A stretch of 64,000 bases of DNA from Jacaranda mimosifolia (lineage: Eukaryota > Streptophyta > Magnoliopsida > Lamiales > Bignoniaceae): NCBI GenBank assembly GCA_018894105.1, contig CM032117.1, forward strand, positions 32,592,501 through 32,656,500, written 5' to 3'. The position numbers and the translations under genes were made by a program. Positions 45,736-56,024 of this stretch are shown here, piece after piece. The notes below the pieces were generated by a model, which searched no databases, had not been told where the DNA came from, and was given only the letters and a program-made list of their open reading frames with translations. Numbering within the stretch: position 1 is the stretch's first letter; every line of letters starts with the position of its first letter.

Positions 45736-46618
45736 GGTTACTTCTTGATCCGGTCATACCTTCTTAGAGGGTGTGTACAAGGTTCTAATTCCGTATTTGT
45801 TTCCATTGCTTGTGGGATTTCTTGATCGTCTTGAACTTCATCGAGTTCAATGACAACGCCATTTCTATCTAATAGAGATTCCTTTTCCAAAAAGTGGGCA
45901 TTCCTTGAAACAAACACTTTTGTTCCAAGGGATCGTAAAAGTAATAACCCATAGACTCTCTTGGGTATCCCACAAACTTGCATAAGGTGGATCTACTATC
46001 CAACTTATCTCCCACTATTCGTCTCACGTAGGCGGGGGATCCCCAAACTTTCAAATAATGGTAAGAGGGTGCTTTGCCATGCCATATCTGATATGGTGTC
46101 TTTGGCACAAACTTTGAAGGTACTACATTTAGTAGCCTTGCTGCCATTTCTAAGGCGTATCCCCAAAAGGATATAGGTACATTGGAAAAACTCATCATCG
46201 AACGTACCATGTCCAATAAGGTACGGTTTCTCCTTTTGGCTACTCCATTATGTTGGGGTGTGTCGGGTGGAGTCCATTGTGAAAGAATCCCATTCTCTTT
46301 TAGATAATCCAAGAATTCGGTACTTAAGTATTCACCGCCTCAATCCGATCGAAGAGTTTTAATACTAAGTCCCTTTTGCTTTTCTACTTCATTCTTGTAC
46401 TCTTTGAACTTTTCAAATGCCTCAAACTTGTACTTCATAAGATACACATGTCCATACCGACTATAATCATCAGTGAAAGTGATGAAGTAGGAATAGCCTC
46501 CTCTCCCACTAACTCTTAGTGGTCCACAAATATCCAAATGGATCAAATCCAATAGATGTGTGGTTCACTCCGTTTGTCCTACAAATGGAGTTTTGGTCAT
46601 TTTTCCCTTTAAACAAGA
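45736..46618 (-). pseudogene. Element E integrase remnant
   Basis: The frame 46552-46340 has MDLIHLDICGPLRVSGRGGY with the first Asp and TFTDDYSRYGHVYLMKY. LRSD with the second Asp precedes a stop. The frame 46312-45869 has TPQHNGVAKRRNRTLLDM, where the catalytic Glu is replaced by Lys (GVAERRN elsewhere), then GSPAYVRRIVGDKLDSRS. A frameshift near 45900 splits off the tail (45983-45738). The element breaks off in the zinc-finger segment at about 46618. Confidence 0.87.
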
Positions 46619-48599
46619 ATTGTAAATATTCCAAGTCATAGAATCTTAAGAGACAGGGCGTCTAAGATTCGGATAGACTTGTACTAACAATGCATACTCC
46701 AAAGAATTGGATATTGCTCTATTTCATGGGTAATCTATGTAAGACATGGATGTATGTTAGTGGGTGCTTGTTAGAGAACAAGTTCACTTAAGACTTGCTT
46801 AGAGAATCCATGAGTTAGTAGCATATCGGTAGTGGAAAATTCTCTAGCTTACGATGATGCATATAATTAGTCCTTTGATTTGAGGTCCTATGGTAACCTT
46901 GTATTTAGTTGCTTGTACTTTGATTTTACTCTGACCATGTAGCAGGTCGCCTGAGGCTTAGGTTGGGCACAAGCTACTTAAGTATAGAGGTTGGTGAGTT
47001 CCAAGATGGGATCCATTTTGCCCATCAGTGAAGAAAGAGTTTTTCTTCTATATATTTTATGATGATCGATTCCAAGAAATCCTTGCACAAGGTGGTATGA
47101 CAATTTGAGAAAAGAATTTTCTAAAGTTGAGGTCATAATTAGGAATCAAACATCAAGAATAGATATATCATTATTGAGGCTATTAAGGAACCGAAAAATA
47201 TCTTGCCCTAAGCCTTTTTCAGGAGATAGGAATTGGAAGGACTGTATTTATATAGTAATCGTAAGTGGAAAAGGTTCACCCAAAAATTAATTCATCCAGT
47301 TAGTTGGGTTCCATAGGCTTATGCTAGACATTAACAATGGAGATTGGGTACTATTCAATTAATAGAGATTAATTGATAGAGTGATTAGTTTAAAAGAGTT
47401 TAAACTAATCGGAATATTTGATATTCACTAAATCATATAGAGTTGTGAGCCCATGTCTAATTAATTGGTGAACCTAAAGGGTCACATACAAAAGCCTATA
47501 GCACTCTAATTAGAGATTGGAGAAATTATCTAAGGAGTTAGATAATTTAGTTGGTCAAGTATGGAAGAGACCAAGTTGACTAATAAAGAGTTGGTCGCAA
47601 TGGCTTGATTAATTTAAAGTGTTAAATTAATCAAATAATTTAATGAGTTAAATTAGACCAATTAAATTAAGGAGTTAATTTAATTGGAGGCAATATTACA
47701 ATTTAATTAGTTAAGTCAACTTAAAGAGTTAAGTTGATTTAATTAAATTAAGGAGTTAATTTAATTAGTGAGAGAATTTTATTTTGGAAGGAAAATTAAA
47801 ATGGAAGAGTCCATTTGAATTAATGTGGCATTTTAATTTCCCAATTAAAATTGAATTTTAATAGGTGGAAATTAAAATCCAACTAAGCATGCAAGTTGGC
47901 AAGGTGTGAGCATAGTGTGATGAATGCTTCTAGGAGCATCCAATTCACACTATAAATTTCTCGCCCCCACACTCGGCTAGCCACTTGAGCAATTTTTCCT
48001 CCCAAAATTATTATCTCATGTGTTGAGAAAAAAAACCACCCTCCAAGATTCAATCCAACTTCCCTCTCTCTCTTCCAACTCCCTCACACTATCTCCACTT
48101 TCTTCTTCCTTTTTCCTCATTCTAATTCTAGCAAAAGAATGAAGATTTAGAGTGTGATAGGTGTGTGGATACCTTTAGAGGCAATACAATTGGAGTGCTT
48201 GTTGTTGGTGAACAAGATCTAACACTTGGAGAAGAGTTCTTCAAAGATCAAAGAGGAGTTTCAAGGAGAAATTCAAATGGCGGCCTTGGTGCTTCTTTGC
48301 ACGACATTGCTGACATTTTTCTACCATTTGGAGGAGTTTTTAAGGCTAAAAGTTTTTGAACTTGAAGCTTTTGGAGTGGGAAGAAGTAGATCAACAAAAC
48401 CAGTGTTGAAGATCTTCACTAGTGAGCTCTCTATTGAAGGATCTACAAAGTTGATTTAAGAAATCAACAAAGGTATTTTTTTCTTCTCCTTAAATCCATA
48501 ATTAATGCATAATCTAGATTCTAGGGTGAGGTGATGTAAGTTACATTTGATGTTTTAATTTTTTACTATTTTTGGAACCTTGCTTCACCTCAACCTTCA

Positions 48600-49196
48600 C
48601 CTTTCTTCTTATCACCCCCTTTCTATTTGCCTTTTGGGCCTTTAGAATGGGAGGAGGAAGCAATTCTAAATAAACTTTAGTCACTTTGGAGGAAGCAATT
48701 CTTCGTCTTGATAATCACTTTGATCAAATAAACTTGGCAAATATTGGAGGATCAAATCCCCTTAGAGATCATTGCCCATTACCATGTCCAAGTTGAAGAG
48801 CTTCTTAAAAGCCTAATCATCTTTAGATCGTAGTCGAGGACAAATGTTCCCTCAACCATCCTAGCTTTAAAAATCTCATTTGACTTCATAAATCTCTCAT
48901 ACCTTGTATGCTATACAACTCTTGCAAGCAATTGACCAAGGTAATTTTCATGTATTCATGAGACTTTTGAAGTTCATAGATGTCATCATAGGCTAGGAAT
49001 TGATCCTCAACCCAATTCGTGAACATTTTACGTGTCTCTTGATCCGCATTGATTCCTATAGGATTTGGAGCACTTTAACATGGGGGATATATGTCCATTT
49101 CTCAAAATCTAGAATATTTTTTAAGTTTAGCCAATCATGGTAGTTCAGCTTAGTTAGTTTATTTGTTTTCAAAATAATGCTTAGTGGGTCTTTAGC
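48600..49196 (-). pseudogene. Element F gag, N-terminal part
   Basis: The segment is similar to gag of D and B but very worn. The start ATG is changed (AAG at about 49194-49196). Recognisable stretches include the region around 48800-48950 and the basic PKGK tail near 48640 that borders the solo LTR. The rest of the gene continues at 41716. Confidence 0.65.
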
Positions 49197-49716
49197 CTTT
49201 TTGAGATTTCAAAAATCTACAAAAAGCGAATAAAAAATATAAGCATTTGATTGAATTTTGATATTGAAAACATGATTATGGTCTTTTAAGCATATTTGCT
49301 CCCTCTATTTTATCAAATTTCTTACCCTCAAGAGAAATTTGAAAAATTGTATTTCCTAGTGAGATTTAAGGCTCAAAGGCATCAGTCATAGACCCATGAC
49401 TGATGAGACATCCACTAATGACCCTAAGGTAGGTAATGTTTACCAATTGCATATCTATGCAATCCTTAATATGTTTTGCCTCACTTTTTCATATAGACCC
49501 ACAACTCGCGCGACATCTATATTACTAATTGTTAAGTCGAACCTATTAGTCCTCTTTAATTATGAATTCAACTATGAACATTCTATCATTTGTGAGACAA
49601 TGTCATAGCAAATTCACATTAAAGCACATCACGTGATAAGGTAGTGATCATAGCTTTCTACCAAAAATGTGTTCCATGACTCATGAGACAACACATAATT
49701 GTAGTAGCATCTCATG
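49197..49716 (-). other. Element F partial leader
   Basis: The segment matches the gag-proximal leader of D (34262-34790), including worn copies of the CACGACTCGTGAG motif near 49386, 49496, 49580 and 49675. It breaks off at about 49716 against element G. Confidence 0.7.
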
Positions 49717-50640
49717 TCACCAACATTTGCTTTCTGCTACACCAACTTACTAAGCATTGATCGAGGAGTTGGCAAGTTCCAGTCGTACTTTTGCGGTCAA
49801 TTTTGCACCCTGCATAATCAGCACCAGAGAATCCAATAAGAGTAAAAGAGTGTGATCGAGGATACCAAAGACTTAGTTGAGGAGACCCTTTTAGATATCG
49901 AAGAATTCTTCGCAAGGCTTTGAGATGTGATTCTTTTGGATCTCTTTGAAATCGAGCACAAATACTGGTGGAAAATAGTATATATGGTCTGCTTGCGGTT
50001 AAATATAGTAGACTTTCAATCATCCCTTGGTACAAGGTCTCATCTACGCTGTTCTCAGACGGATCAAGTTCTAGCTTGGTGTTAGGTGCCATCGGAACTG
50101 GTGTTTCCTTACAATCCTCTATTTGGAACCTTTTTAGTAATTCTCTAGTGTACTTTCTTGACAGAGAAAAATTCCTTGAGGAGTTTGTTTAAATTGGAGA
50201 CCAAAGAAAGTAATTGAGATATCCCATAAGATTCATTTCAAATTCAGTTTGCATGCATGTAACAAAGTCTTCACATAACTTAATTTTTGTTCCCCAAAAA
50301 ATGATATCATCTACATAAATTTGCACTAATAAAATGTCATTGTGAGAGTTTTTTGTGAAAAGAGTGGTGTCAATAGCCCCCATACAGAATCCTTTTGGTA
50401 AAAAAAAGTTGCTTAGGCATTTGTATCAGGCTCTAGAGGCTTGCTTTAGACTATAAAGAGCTTTTGAGAGTTTAAAAACATGATTTGGAAAAGAGGGATT
50501 TTTGAAACCAGGTGGTTGTTCAACAAAGACTTCCTCTTTTATAAATCCATTTAAGAAGGTACTCTTTATATCTATTTGAAAAAGAGTAAAATTTTTATGA
50601 GATGCATAAGCCAAAAGCATGCGAATGGATTCAAGCCGTG
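49717..50640 (-). pseudogene. Element G RT (C-terminal part) and RNase H
   Basis: The frame 50620-50426 has FQIDIKSTFLNGF (catalytic Asp), VEQPPGFKNPSFPNHVFKL and ALYSLKQASRA. The frame 50383-50189 has LLVQIYVDDIIFWG with intact YVDD. The frame 50092-49712 has MIESLLYLTASRPYILFSTS, ALRRILRYLKGSPQLSLWY and STTGTCQLLDQCLVSWCSRKQ, the RNase H start. The domain is then truncated at 49717. Confidence 0.85.
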
Positions 50641-51690
50641 CAACAGGAGCATAAATTTCGTCATACTCAATACCTTCCTACTGAGGGTATCCCTTGGCAA
50701 CTAATCTTGCCTTGTTCTTGATAAGGTTGCCTTTACCATCCTGTTTGTTGCGAAATACCCACTTAGTTCCTATCACAGGGTGTTTTGGTCTTTCAACTAA
50801 GTTCCAGACTTTATTTTTGTCAAATTGTGACAGTTCATCCTTTATAGCTTTAACCTAGGGTTCATCATTTAAAGCTTCTTTAATGTTTCTGGGTTCTGTA
50901 AGAGAAAGGAATACAATATTAGTAACATTAGAAGATTCCTCTTTTGCACGAGATCTTATGGTAATTCCTGCTTGGGGATCCCTAATTATGTTGTTAGTTG
51001 GACGATTGGAAGAGTGCTTGAATTTTCTCAGTTTTCATCACCATCGTTGTTAGAACTTCCAATCGCATCATCTGTTAGGGGATTACTACTTTCTGAAATC
51101 TCAGGGCCTTTGCGTTGTTGAATAACTTCAATATAGAGTTGTTCAGCTCCTACAGATTCAATGCTCGAGGTTTCCTTGGTAGCTAGAGGGTCAGTTTCAT
51201 CAAATACCACATGAATGATTTCTTGAATTACGCATTTTCATTTGTTAACAACTCTATATGCTTTACTATGAATTGAGTATCCAACAAAAATACCCTCGTT
51301 AGATTTTGAATCAAATTTACCTCGTGGGTCTCTGTCATTGATGATATGACACTTGCATCCAAAGACTCAAAAATAGGAAATGTTTGGAACTTTTTCATTC
51401 CACAGTTCATAAGGTGTCTTTTTGATGAAAGGTCTGAGGAAAACTTTATTGATCACATAGCATGCCATTTTGATTGCTTCGCGCCATTTCCTGGAGTACC
51501 TTGTTTTTTCTTTCAACTACCCTGTTTTGTTGGGGTGTTCTAGGAGCAGAAAAGTTATGAGCATAACCAAATTCATTACAAAAATTACTGAAATCTTAAT
51601 TCTCAAATTCCAGTCCATGATCACTTCTTATGGACTTAACGGTGTGACCTTTTTCATTTTTTATTCTCTTTGTGAGTGAAATGAAAGACT
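50641..51690 (-). pseudogene. Element G RT N-terminus and integrase C-terminus
   Basis: 50820-50650 encodes, in shifting frames, an NLIKNKARLVAKGYP-like stretch typical of RT start. 51210-51028 is an acidic linker (ETSSIESVGAEQL, SSNNDGDEN). 51410-51228 in another frame gives FDSKSNEGIFVGYSIHSKAY, the integrase C-terminal region. 51540-51480 has remnants of the TPQQNRVVERKN block in broken form. Confidence 0.75.
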
Positions 51691-52224
51691 TTAATGCATT
51701 ATTTTTGTGAGACGAAAATCGCACCCAGGTGAAGCGTGAAAATCATCCACAATTACAAGCACATATTTGCTACCACCAAGTGTTTGAGTTTTCATTGGAC
51801 CAAAAAGATCTAGATGAAGAAGATCAAACGGTTTTGAGGAAGATACATCATTTATAGGCTTGAAAGAAGTTTTTATCTGTTTTCCTTTAACACAAGCATT
51901 GCAAACTTTGTTTTCACTAAAGTTCAGAATTGAAATACCTCTTACAAGACCCTCTTTATCAATATGATTTATCAAATTCTTGATTGCATGACCTAAGCAT
52001 ATGTGCCATGTCCAACTAGGGTCTTCTAATGCAATAAGACATTCTACATTTTGGTTTATGAGGTCACTCAAATTAATGCAATAAATCTTCCTAACTCTAG
52101 TGGCAGTGAATATAGTTACATCATTTTTTGACACAACGCAAAGTGAAGGTTGAAAACATACCTGATAGCCACGGTCATATAGTTGGCTAATACTTAGCAG
52201 ATTGTGTTTTATCCCTTCTACCAA
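51691..52224 (-). pseudogene. Element G pre-integrase and integrase N-terminal half
   Basis: A 177-codon open frame: MVEGIKHNLLSISQLYDRGY at its start, ARKIYCINL-like strand, WHICLGHAIKNLI and CNACVKGKQIKTSFKP (HHCC zinc site), then PFDLLHLDLFGPMKTQTLGG with the first catalytic Asp and YVLVIVDDF. It ends in a frameshift at HASPGC. This is the clearest domain of G. Confidence 0.87.
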
Positions 52225-52431
52225 TCAGACATTTTCTATGCAAGTTCTAGTATTTCTGCCAACAGTACCTTTTTTGACTATTTTACCTTTGGTGTTGCCT
52301 GCAAATACGACATTTTCTCCATCAAATTGCTGTAGGTCTGAGAAGAATGACTTATCTTCTTTCATATGTCCGGAACATCCACTGTCCATATACCATTTTT
52401 CGCTTGTTTTCTTCATTAGCTCCTGCATCAC
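52225..52431 (-). pseudogene. Element G aspartic protease
   Basis: The frame contains KWYMDSGCSGHMKED, the copia protease active site DSGCSGHM at residues 15-22, followed by VVFAGNTKGKIVKKGTVG, the typical glycine-rich strand. It flows into the pre-integrase frame with one stop between them. This is the best preserved protease in the window. Confidence 0.85.
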
Positions 52432-53160
52432 AGATGTTTAACCTTTTAGGTACCCACTTATTACTGGGTCCTAGTTTGTTAGTCTTTTTAACCTACACAT
52501 CCTTGGTTTTGATGTGTCTTTTTATTGGACATTTATAGGAAAAGTGACCAACATAATTGCAAGTGTGGCAGATTCTGGGATTTTTAGGAGTTCTTTCTAT
52601 AAGAGGCATTTTCCTTTTCAGTTTCCTCTTTAGTGAGTAATTTTCTTCTAGAAGAATCTCTACTTGTTTTCTATTTCTTTATTCTTTAGAACTATTCTAT
52701 TTCTATCTTCCGATCCCTTTTTTATGATATTGTTATAGACATGGACTATCTCTGCCTTTTGACTAATAGTCTTCTATAATTGTTCCTTAAGAGAGTTCAA
52801 TTATATTTCCAATTCAGTTAACTGATTGTGACACTCAGCATGTATGTTCAGTGAACTGGTACTTTCATGGTCAACTGCATCTTTTAGTCAAATGGAAAGT
52901 TCCTTGATTAACGCAATGGCTAGTTTCCTTGTGAATCATTTTAAATCTATTGCCAATCATTCCATATGAGAAATTGGTCATAATCAAAATATTCTTGGAG
53001 AGAATCCTAATATTTTTAAAACACATCAACCTTAATTATTGATGATTGAGAATATGCTATTGGAAGTTGTCATAAACTCTTGGAAAGGATTTTAGTAGTG
53101 CTAAAGATGTTACTCTTAAAGTGCTTAATTGTTCATCAACTTCAGCTTGTAGCATAGCAT
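52432..53160 (-). pseudogene. Element G gag remnant
   Basis: Near 52585-52530 ICHTCNYVGHFSYKC is a perfect CX2CX4HX4C zinc knuckle. Upstream (52900-52640) lies a charged, probably coiled-coil stretch (EIVHVYNNIIKKGSEDRNR and HAECHNQLTELEI), as in large SIRE/Tork gag proteins. Only the C-terminal part is present; the capsid core is not recognisable. Confidence 0.72.
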
Positions 53161-53277
53161 ATTTCCAAAAATACTGTCAATGTTCAAAAGAAATATAGAT
53201 ATATAATGAAAGAAACACATTCACTTTAAAAAATATAAAGCAGTACATAATGAAAAAGGAATATAAAATAAGAACAA

Positions 53278-53735
53278 CTATAGCCAAAAGATAATCTTTA
53301 ATATAAAATACTGAATAATATCTACAACAATTTTAACCAAACATTCAATATCATTAGTGTGCCAAAGCACATCATGGGAAAGGAATATAAAATAAGAACA
53401 AATGAGAACAAACACATCATCCTGGGAGAATTTGTCGGCAAGTCCAACTTCATGTGCCTGTTGTCCCTTTCTAATCAATTTTTCAATCATATTAGGTTTC
53501 TTACCTTTAAGGCGAAGCAAAACAACAAGCTTGGGTGTCTACTTATAGCCTTGCTAACGCCAGTGTAAGCTTCCTACATAATCCACACCATCATCTTCAC
53601 AACTCCAAAAGTCATCAATTGTTGCAGGAACAGAGAGTTCCTTCTACAGGAGGGTACAATGCTTTTTCCACAAATTCTACTTTCTTCGTTCTCCTCAGTT
53701 TCCTTCTCGCCACAAGCCTGGGTGCATTCTCATTA
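53278..53735 (-). other. Unidentified exon-like blocks
   Basis: The frame 53520-53278 starts MLRLKGKKPNMIEKLIRKGQ and looks protein-like for about 40 residues. 53640-53555 has VPATIDDFWSCEDDGVDYVG followed by SLHWR and a stop. 53731-53585 has an acidic alternative frame. None matches a family I know, and none shows clear splice consensus on both sides. They may be exons of the same host gene as 53901-53993 / 62678-62833, or chance. Confidence 0.2.
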
Positions 53736-53900
53736 AATAGCACACTTTAATATAGAATGAAGTAATTAGTACTTCACATGATTCCAAGTAGAGCAACAAA
53801 TGAAAAGAGAAAGTATCCCTAAAACCTACTAAAGTTGTATCTACTCCTAAGGCACATGTAATTCTTAAAACTATAGTTATAGATTTTAAAACAAAAGCCG

Positions 53901-53993
53901 TCAATTCACACAAAAATCACCTACACCAGATAGCTCTTTCATAACAAGTGATCCCAGCAAATTTGTTGTCTCCTTGTCAACCTCGACGAAATC
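53901..53993 (-). pseudogene. Possible host exon, 3' part, split by element H
   Basis: If element H and one copy of its AAATC duplication are removed, 62833-62678 joins 53993-53901 exactly at a codon boundary and yields one open frame of 82 codons on the minus strand. This part reads DFVEVDKETTNLLGSLVMKE then LSGVG and a stop shortly after. Potential GT donors lie at LSG. The product is not recognised. Continuity across an 8.7 kb insertion supports a real exon but 82 codons is short. Confidence 0.38.
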
Positions 53994-54843
53994 TATTGTA
54001 ATAGACATCCATTTAATTGGGATTATGGGGCTAATTACATGTTAAAGAGATGCTTTGTTTCTTTGAATTAGTGTCAATTATTGGTTGGAATCCATAGATG
54101 ATTAAAGTATGAATGAGGGTATAATAAGCATAAATTCTATAAGTGGGAGTTGTCCCACATTGGAATTGAGACTAAAATGTGGGGACTTGTGGGAGTATAA
54201 AAGATTTTGTACTAGTCCCTTATCCTACATTAAAAGTGAAACAAAAATATGAGAAACTATGGGAGTATAAAATACTAGTCTATGTATCCCACATTGGTAA
54301 TTTTCACTTAAGTGCTTCTCTTCTAGCACTTATAAAATTGTTTGCTGGTTGCAGGCTAAATATGCTACTCAGAATTCAATTATGATAAACTTTCTCTACT
54401 CTTTCCACTATCACTTTTTTTATGTAGTGTTGAGTTATCTAGGTTTGGCGACTAAGTAGTGCATCGAAGTGAGCTGGTCTGAAGTGCATCAACCATCTTC
54501 TGGATTGTCTTATCCTAGGACAAGAGTTGCAATACCCAGTGCACCGGTGAGTGGGCAATGTTTTCTTCAAGGCAAACCAGTTCTACTGGCGATTCAGTCG
54601 GTCCTTTTGTGTACCATAGATAAGTACTTTACATGCTTATTGTTCTTTCCATTATTTAACTGATCCAATTCTATTGCTATTCCAAATTGGTTTCATTGCT
54701 TTTGGTTTCTGCAAAAATTGAATTGAATTTGTTGTTGTTATGCATGCCTTGAAATTTGATATTTGAACTGTTTATACACTGCCTCATGATTATCTGCTTA
54801 AATTTTGATAATCTACAAAATTCTTTAGAATCTATTTCTTTCA
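53994..54843 (+). mobile_element. Element H 5' LTR (850 bp)
   Basis: It begins TATTGTAATAG (TG worn to TA) and ends TATTTCTTTCA. Two promoter-like modules follow each other: GTCCCACATTGG with GGGAGTATAAAAG (TATA at 54196-54203), then a second GGGAGTATAAAAT (TATA at 54266-54273) and TCCCACATTGG. By hand count about 28 differences from the 3' LTR fall in the first 300 bases, mostly transitions, so the insertion is old. Confidence 0.93.
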
Positions 54844-54890
54844 GTCTTGAAAAGAACGTTTGGTCTTATAAAATAGTTTACATATCAAAT

Positions 54891-55555
54891 ATGGCATCTA
54901 CGAATGGTTTCGGTACTGGCTTTATACTACTTTCAAAAGTTGACCTATCCGGCTTGCCGAAAAAGTTTTCAAGTCAATTTTTCAAACATTGGCAACAGGG
55001 GATGAAAATCTGGCTTACGATGAAGGGACTTTTGATGGTAATTCAGGTGACTAGACCTGAACCAACTGATAATGATCTCAAAATGGCTGAAATTGCTGAG
55101 TGGCATGAACAAGATCAGTTAGGCAGAGGGATGATCATTCTATCAACTTTTTTGGATGTTTTCTTTGATGTCTACTATTTTGATTCATACACTACAAAGT
55201 CGTTATGGGATAGTTGGATAGGAAATACAATACTGAAGAGCAAGGCTCAAAAAGTATTCTATTTCTAAATTCCTAAAATATCAAATGGTTGAGGACAAAT
55301 TTGTAACTAAACAGATGCATGAGCTGATCAATCTCGGACATGCCTTTGTTGACACTAAGTTGAAACTTCCAGAAAAGTTTATGGTTATGTCCATAGTGGA
55401 TAAGTTTCCTAAATCTTAGGAAAGTTTTGGAATGCACTCAAGCATAAAAAAGGATAGTTGTCCCTGGATGATTTAATGATTGCTATAAGCATCGAAGAGG
55501 AGCACCATAATCAAATTCATAGAGTTTCTGTTGAGTTCCAACCTGTGGCAAACAT
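54891..55555 (+). pseudogene. Element H gag remnant
   Basis: The start MASTNGFGTGFILLSKVD lies 48 bases after the LTR, then KHWQQGMKIWLTMKGLLMV, a copia gag core (UBN2-like). After a frameshift at about 55265 it continues MVEDKFVTKQMHELINLGHA and LPEKFMVMSIVDKFPKS. No zinc knuckle or protease is seen before the pre-integrase segment at 55556, so several hundred bases are deleted here. No primer site could be recognised after the LTR. Confidence 0.8.
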
Positions 55556-56024
55556 GTTTCATTGTTTGGCATAGTCGTTTAGGTCATTTAAATTTTGATG
55601 CTAGTAAACATATGATGAATTTGAATTTAATCCCTAAACATGATATTGAACGAAACCATAAATGTTAAGTATGTGTTGAAGCTAAACAAGTAAGAAAGCC
55701 ATGCCATTTGGTTGAAAGACATTCTGAAATACTTAATTTAGTTCACATTGATATCTGTAAGTTCTATGGAATCCTAACCAAAGACTATAAAAGATACTTT
55801 ATCACTTTTATAGATGATTATAGTAGATACTGTTATGTTTACTTGTTGAAACATAAAGATGAAGCACTGGAAAAGTTTATCACTTTTAAGAATGAAGCTG
55901 AAACTCAATCCGGTAAGAAGCTTAAATGATTAAGGTCAGACAGGAGTGGAGAGTACGAATATAAACCCTTCGATGAATATTGCTGGAACTTTGGTAATAT
56001 TCATGAAGAGACTCTCCATACTCT
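55556..56024 (+). pseudogene. Element H pre-integrase and integrase, N-terminal half
   Basis: IVWHSRLGHLNFDASKHMMN and CVEAKQVRKPC give the zinc-binding module. LVHIDICKFYGIL carries the first Asp, YFITFIDDYSRYCYVYLLKH follows, and LRSDRSGEYEY after one stop carries the second Asp. The gene is interrupted at ACTCT (56020-56024) by a solo LTR and resumes at 58286. Confidence 0.87.

Larger units (their letters stand above)
41933..46620 (-). mobile_element. Copia element E (5'-truncated)
   Basis: Minus-strand copia relic with a full 3' LTR and pol but no gag, protease, leader or 5' LTR. It lies within a solo LTR of the same family: plus-orientation LTR sequence stops at 41932 and resumes at 46621. 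Loss of its 5' half means no target duplication can be checked. Confidence 0.82.
41717..48599 (+). mobile_element. Solo LTR split by element E
   Basis: 41717-41932 is the start of a family LTR (TGTTGGAAGAGTGCCCC) and 46621-48599 is its remainder, ending CACCTCAACCTTCA, about 2.2 kb in all with no internal element sequence. It sits inside the gag of element F. The flanks CTTTT (41712-41716) and CCTTT (48600-48604) resemble a worn 5-bp duplication. A solo LTR arises by recombination between the two LTRs of an element. Confidence 0.78.
49717..53160 (-). mobile_element. Copia element G (Tork/SIRE-like), no LTRs found
   Basis: A second copia lineage, distinct from A-F at the protein level: gag with CX2CX4HX4C, protease, pre-integrase with GIKHNLLSISQLYDRGYQ, integrase, RT and RNase H on the minus strand. 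The 3' end is cut in RNase H at 49717 by element F leader sequence and no LTR or primer site is recognisable at the 5' side. Lineage is judged from motif wording and is provisional. Confidence 0.82.
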
